From Pseudomonadota bacterium (GTDB lineage: Bacteria; Pseudomonadota; Alphaproteobacteria; Rhizobiales; Rhizobiaceae), in NCBI GenBank assembly GCA_023419995.1, contig JAEZXF010000016.1, positions 1 through 8,930 of the forward strand: a stretch of DNA of 8,930 nucleotides, in the 5' to 3' direction. The notes under the pieces are model-generated. The model did not search any database. It was not told the DNA's origin and worked only from the letters and a program-made list of their open reading frames with translations. How positions within the stretch are numbered: the first letter of the stretch is position 1; the number at the start of each line of letters is the position of its first letter. Both the position numbers and the translations under genes were made by a program. Shown here in pieces: positions 6,637-8,930 of this stretch.

Positions 6637-6690
6637 CGTGCGTTCCTGGATGCGGTCGGGCCGCACGCCCTGTATATTGACGATCGAAGC

Positions 6691-8031
6691 ATGAGCGGCT
6701 CCGTAAAAGCGAAGAGAAAATCAGTAATTACTTTACTGTATCTTATTCTGTTTTTGGCAGTTTCCCTCAATTATATATTATACGTGAATCCATCCTCCGC
6801 CTATATGGGATTCAATATCGATATCGACGTAATAAGGATTATTTTCTCCGTATGCATCATAGTGGTATTTTCTTCTCTGACCCCCGTGGACGATAGCGTC
6901 CGTGCGTTCTTTCTCAATATAATCCTGACGATCCAGCTCGTCCCTTCCCTGGTTCTCTATTCCCTGGCTGGAAAACCAACCGATCTCGCCTTCGTGATCT
7001 GGGTGGCGATTGCCATCGTCTATGCCGTGAGCGCGCTTCCGATGCCGCGCGGGCGCCTCATGAGAATCAATCCCAGGCATCTGTTGTGGATGCTGCTGGT
7101 GACGACAGGCGGTCTCATCGCCGCTCTCTCCTTCCTCGGAGGGTTTGGCAATTTCAATCTGGATATTCGTCAGGTCTATGAGTTCCGGAGCGCTGCGGCA
7201 GAAGCCCTTCCGGGTATCTTTGCCTATCTGATGCCGATTTTCTCCAAAATCGTCATTCCGTTCGGACTAACTCTTTCAATCTACTATAGAAAATATACTT
7301 ATTTCTTTGTTTTTATGGCAGCATCTATTATCCTGTTCGGAGTTTCTAATCATAGAGGGATTATAATATACCCTATAATGACGATTTTTATATTTTATGC
7401 GCTAAATTTATCGAATCAATATTCGTCCGTGCTGATTTTGCTCATATCGGCGCTTGTGGTGGCGATGATTGATTCCGTCTTGTTCTTTTCCCTCGGACAG
7501 GAATCGATCTGGGGGTGGTACGTCGATCTGTTCGTTCGCAGAGGGCTGATGATCCCGGCGTTGCTCGACTATCATCACATCGAGTTCTTTTCCGAAAATC
7601 CGAAATATTTCTGGGCGTCCTCGAGGCTTAGCTTTGGCATGGTCCAGAATCCCTACGGAATTCAGTCTCCCAACGTCATCGGCGAGGCCTATTTCAACAA
7701 TGTGGAGAATGCCGCCGGGACGGGATTCATCGGCTCGGGATTTGCGCAAGCGGGAATGGTGGGCGTCGTGCTCTACTCCGTGGGAGTCGGCATCGTGATA
7801 GCGATTCTCCAGGCTTTCGGACGCTATCTGGGCCTTCCGCTCGTGGCAGCCGTCATGATCGTGCAGATTGCGACGATGCTTACGGCAACGGACTTCGTCA
7901 CCATGTTTCTGACGCATGGTCTGTTTGCCTCGTTCATATTGCTTGCGATAATACGCGCTCCCAAGGAGCGGCGTGCAGCCGGCAGGCGAGAAGCGTATCG
8001 AGCGCCCATGGCTGTTCCCCAGAAGGGTTGA
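6691..8031 (+). CDS. wzy: Wzy-type O-antigen/exopolysaccharide polymerase
   Basis: From the ATG at 6691 the product is 446 residues with about 10-12 hydrophobic segments. A long probable periplasmic loop spans roughly residues 265-350 and is rich in Arg, His, Trp and Tyr (VRRGL at 282-286, YHHIEFF at 294-300, WASSRLSF at 308-315, PNVIGEAYFNN at 327-337). A charged VYEFR segment is at 162-166 and NHRG at 220-223. This layout, with little motif conservation, is typical of Wzy proteins, which join lipid-linked repeat units in the periplasm; position between Wzx and a glycosyltransferase supports it. A start at 6625 would add 22 residues. I prefer 6691 because the protein then begins with a short basic stretch and its first membrane helix, and because the base composition changes just after it. 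Neither start has a strong ribosome binding site. Parts of the gene are very AT-rich (about 27% GC at 6721-6780, about 30% at 7261-7440), while the 3' part is close to local composition. Confidence 0.78.
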   Translation: MSGSVKAKRKSVITLLYLILFLAVSLNYILYVNPSSAYMGFNIDIDVIRIIFSVCIIVVFSSLTPVDDSVRAFFLNIILTIQLVPSLVLYSLAGKPTDLAFVIWVAIAIVYAVSALPMPRGRLMRINPRHLLWMLLVTTGGLIAALSFLGGFGNFNLDIRQVYEFRSAAAEALPGIFAYLMPIFSKIVIPFGLTLSIYYRKYTYFFVFMAASIILFGVSNHRGIIIYPIMTIFIFYALNLSNQYSSVLILLISALVVAMIDSVLFFSLGQESIWGWYVDLFVRRGLMIPALLDYHHIEFFSENPKYFWASSRLSFGMVQNPYGIQSPNVIGEAYFNNVENAAGTGFIGSGFAQAGMVGVVLYSVGVGIVIAILQAFGRYLGLPLVAAVMIVQIATMLTATDFVTMFLTHGLFASFILLAIIRAPKERRAAGRREAYRAPMAVPQKG

Positions 8032-8037
8032 AATTCA

Positions 8038-8930
8038 TTGGCCTGCATCGCCCATCTCACCTCCGTTCATCCTCGCTACGACACGCGCATCTTCCTGAAG
8101 ATGTGCCGCAGCCTTTCGGCGGCGGGGCACGCGGTGACGCTGGTCGTCGCCGACGGGCTGGACGAGGAGGAAAAGGACGGGGTCCGCATCGCCGACGTCG
8201 GCCGGTCGCGGGGACGGCTCGACCGGATGCTGGGCGCGACGCGCCGGGTGCTGAAGCGGGCGCTGGCGCTCGATGCCGACGTGTATCATCTCCACGATCC
8301 CGAGCTGTTGCCCGCCGGGCTGGCGCTGAAGCGGCGCGGCAAGCGGGTGATCTTCGATGCCCATGAGGATCTGCCGCGGCAGATCCTGTCGAAGGCCTAC
8401 CTGCACCCGGCCGTCCGCCGCTCCGTCTCGTGGGCGGCGGCGGCGTTCGAACGCTTCGCCTGCGGCCGGCTCGACGCGGTCGTCGCCGCGACGCCGGCCA
8501 TCCGCGACAAGTTCAAGCGCCAGGGCATCGCGGCCTTCGACATCAACAACTTTCCCATGTTGGGCGAGCTCGATGCCGAGGTCGCGTGGGGGCTGAAGGA
8601 GAAGGAGGTCTGCTACGTCGGCGGCATCGGCGCCATCCGCGGCATAAGGGAGGTGGCGGCGGCGATGGCGCTGTGCCGCTCCGGCGCGCGGCTCAACCTG
8701 GCGGGCGGGTTTCCCGAGAAGGAGGTCAAGGCCGAGGTGGAGAGGATGCCGGGCTGGGCCCGCGTCAACGAACTCGGCTTCCTGTCGCGCGACCAGGTGA
8801 GGCAGACGCTCGGCCGCTCGGTGGCGGGGATCGTCACCTTCCTTCCCATGCCGAATCACATCGACGCCCAGCCGAACAAGATGTTCGAGTACATGTCCGC
8901 GGGGCTGCCGGTGATCGCGTCCCACTTCCC
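8038..8930 (+). CDS. GT4-type glycosyltransferase, 3' end beyond the window (partial)
   Basis: The frame runs open to the window edge, giving 297 residues plus an incomplete codon. The N-terminus MACIAHLTSVHPRYDTRIF, followed by the first Rossmann domain with VYHLHDPELLPAGL (82-95) and FDAHEDLPRQ (106-115), is characteristic of a bacterial GT-B glycosyltransferase group. The second domain has CYVGGIGAIRGIREV (192-206) and the nucleotide-sugar-binding segment QPNKMFEYMSAGLPVIAS (278-295). Position 276 (Asp), eight before the conserved Glu284, stands where the GT4 E-x7-E motif has its first Glu. It would transfer a sugar from a nucleotide donor to the growing lipid-linked oligosaccharide on the cytoplasmic side. 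The start is TTG at 8038, six bases after the polymerase stop, with AGAAGGG at 8021-8027; no ATG fits the conserved N-terminus. Close spacing implies co-transcription with the polymerase. Roughly 70-100 residues are missing on the right. Donor and linkage are unknown. Confidence 0.9.
   Translation, partial: MACIAHLTSVHPRYDTRIFLKMCRSLSAAGHAVTLVVADGLDEEEKDGVRIADVGRSRGRLDRMLGATRRVLKRALALDADVYHLHDPELLPAGLALKRRGKRVIFDAHEDLPRQILSKAYLHPAVRRSVSWAAAAFERFACGRLDAVVAATPAIRDKFKRQGIAAFDINNFPMLGELDAEVAWGLKEKEVCYVGGIGAIRGIREVAAAMALCRSGARLNLAGGFPEKEVKAEVERMPGWARVNELGFLSRDQVRQTLGRSVAGIVTFLPMPNHIDAQPNKMFEYMSAGLPVIASHF

Noticed and set aside
5338..6666. A 442-codon minus-strand frame opposite the flippase gene
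   Set aside because: It is a very Arg/Glu/Asp/His-rich antisense shadow with no domain. The + strand frame is a textbook multi-pass flippase.
6625..6690. Upstream ATG for the polymerase adding 22 residues
   Set aside because: It has no good ribosome binding site, and the added residues precede an ordinary basic stretch and first membrane helix. It is kept only as an alternative.
1..8930. Search for tRNA, rRNA, CRISPR, transposase, toxin-antitoxin or phage genes
   Set aside because: No regularly spaced repeats, transposase or integrase motifs, or tRNA-like folds were recognised on reading both strands.

Overview
The window is a GC-rich (about 65-70%) piece of a bacterial surface-polysaccharide locus. 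It carries six complete protein genes and one cut off at each end. Codon use with strong G/C at third positions, tight overlapping operons and protein style suggest an alphaproteobacterium, perhaps from the Hyphomicrobiales (Rhizobiales) or relatives. This is inference: no marker gene is present.

Layout. Bases 1-82 hold the tail of an unidentified, probably membrane, protein. After an intergenic stretch with two hairpins comes a + strand nucleotide-sugar 6-dehydrogenase of the WbpA type (196-1491). It converges on a minus-strand block. In transcription order that block is a HisH-type glutaminase (5234-4623), a HisF-type ammonia-channel partner (4621-3845), a WbpG/PseA-type N-acetyl sugar amidotransferase (3848-2718) and, 94 bases further on, a membrane-anchored BNR-type beta-propeller protein (2623-1532). 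The first three genes are packed with a 1-base gap and a 4-base ATGA overlap. Diverging from hisH across only 55 bases is a + strand export and assembly block: a Wzx-type flippase (5290-6564), a Wzy-type polymerase (about 6691-8031) and a GT4-type glycosyltransferase (8038 to past the window end).

How the genes work together. The dehydrogenase would make a UDP-HexNAc uronic acid. The HisH/HisF/WbpG trio is the known arrangement in which glutamine-derived ammonia is passed to a sugar N-acyl group to make an acetamidino sugar. The glycosyltransferase adds a sugar to the lipid-linked repeat unit, Wzx flips the unit and Wzy polymerises it. The predicted product is a Wzy-dependent O-antigen, capsule or exopolysaccharide containing an amidino sugar, possibly an amidino uronic acid as in Pseudomonas aeruginosa B-band O-antigen. 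The other genes that pathway needs (wbpB/E/D/I-like) are not in the window.

Points of most interest: the HisF paralogue has lost the cyclase Asp11 but keeps the four residues that form the ammonia gate in HisF; a beta-propeller protein of no obvious function sits beside the trio; and the polymerase gene has AT-rich islands near 27-30% GC inside a 65-75% GC neighbourhood. No RNA gene, CRISPR array, insertion sequence, phage gene or attachment site was seen.
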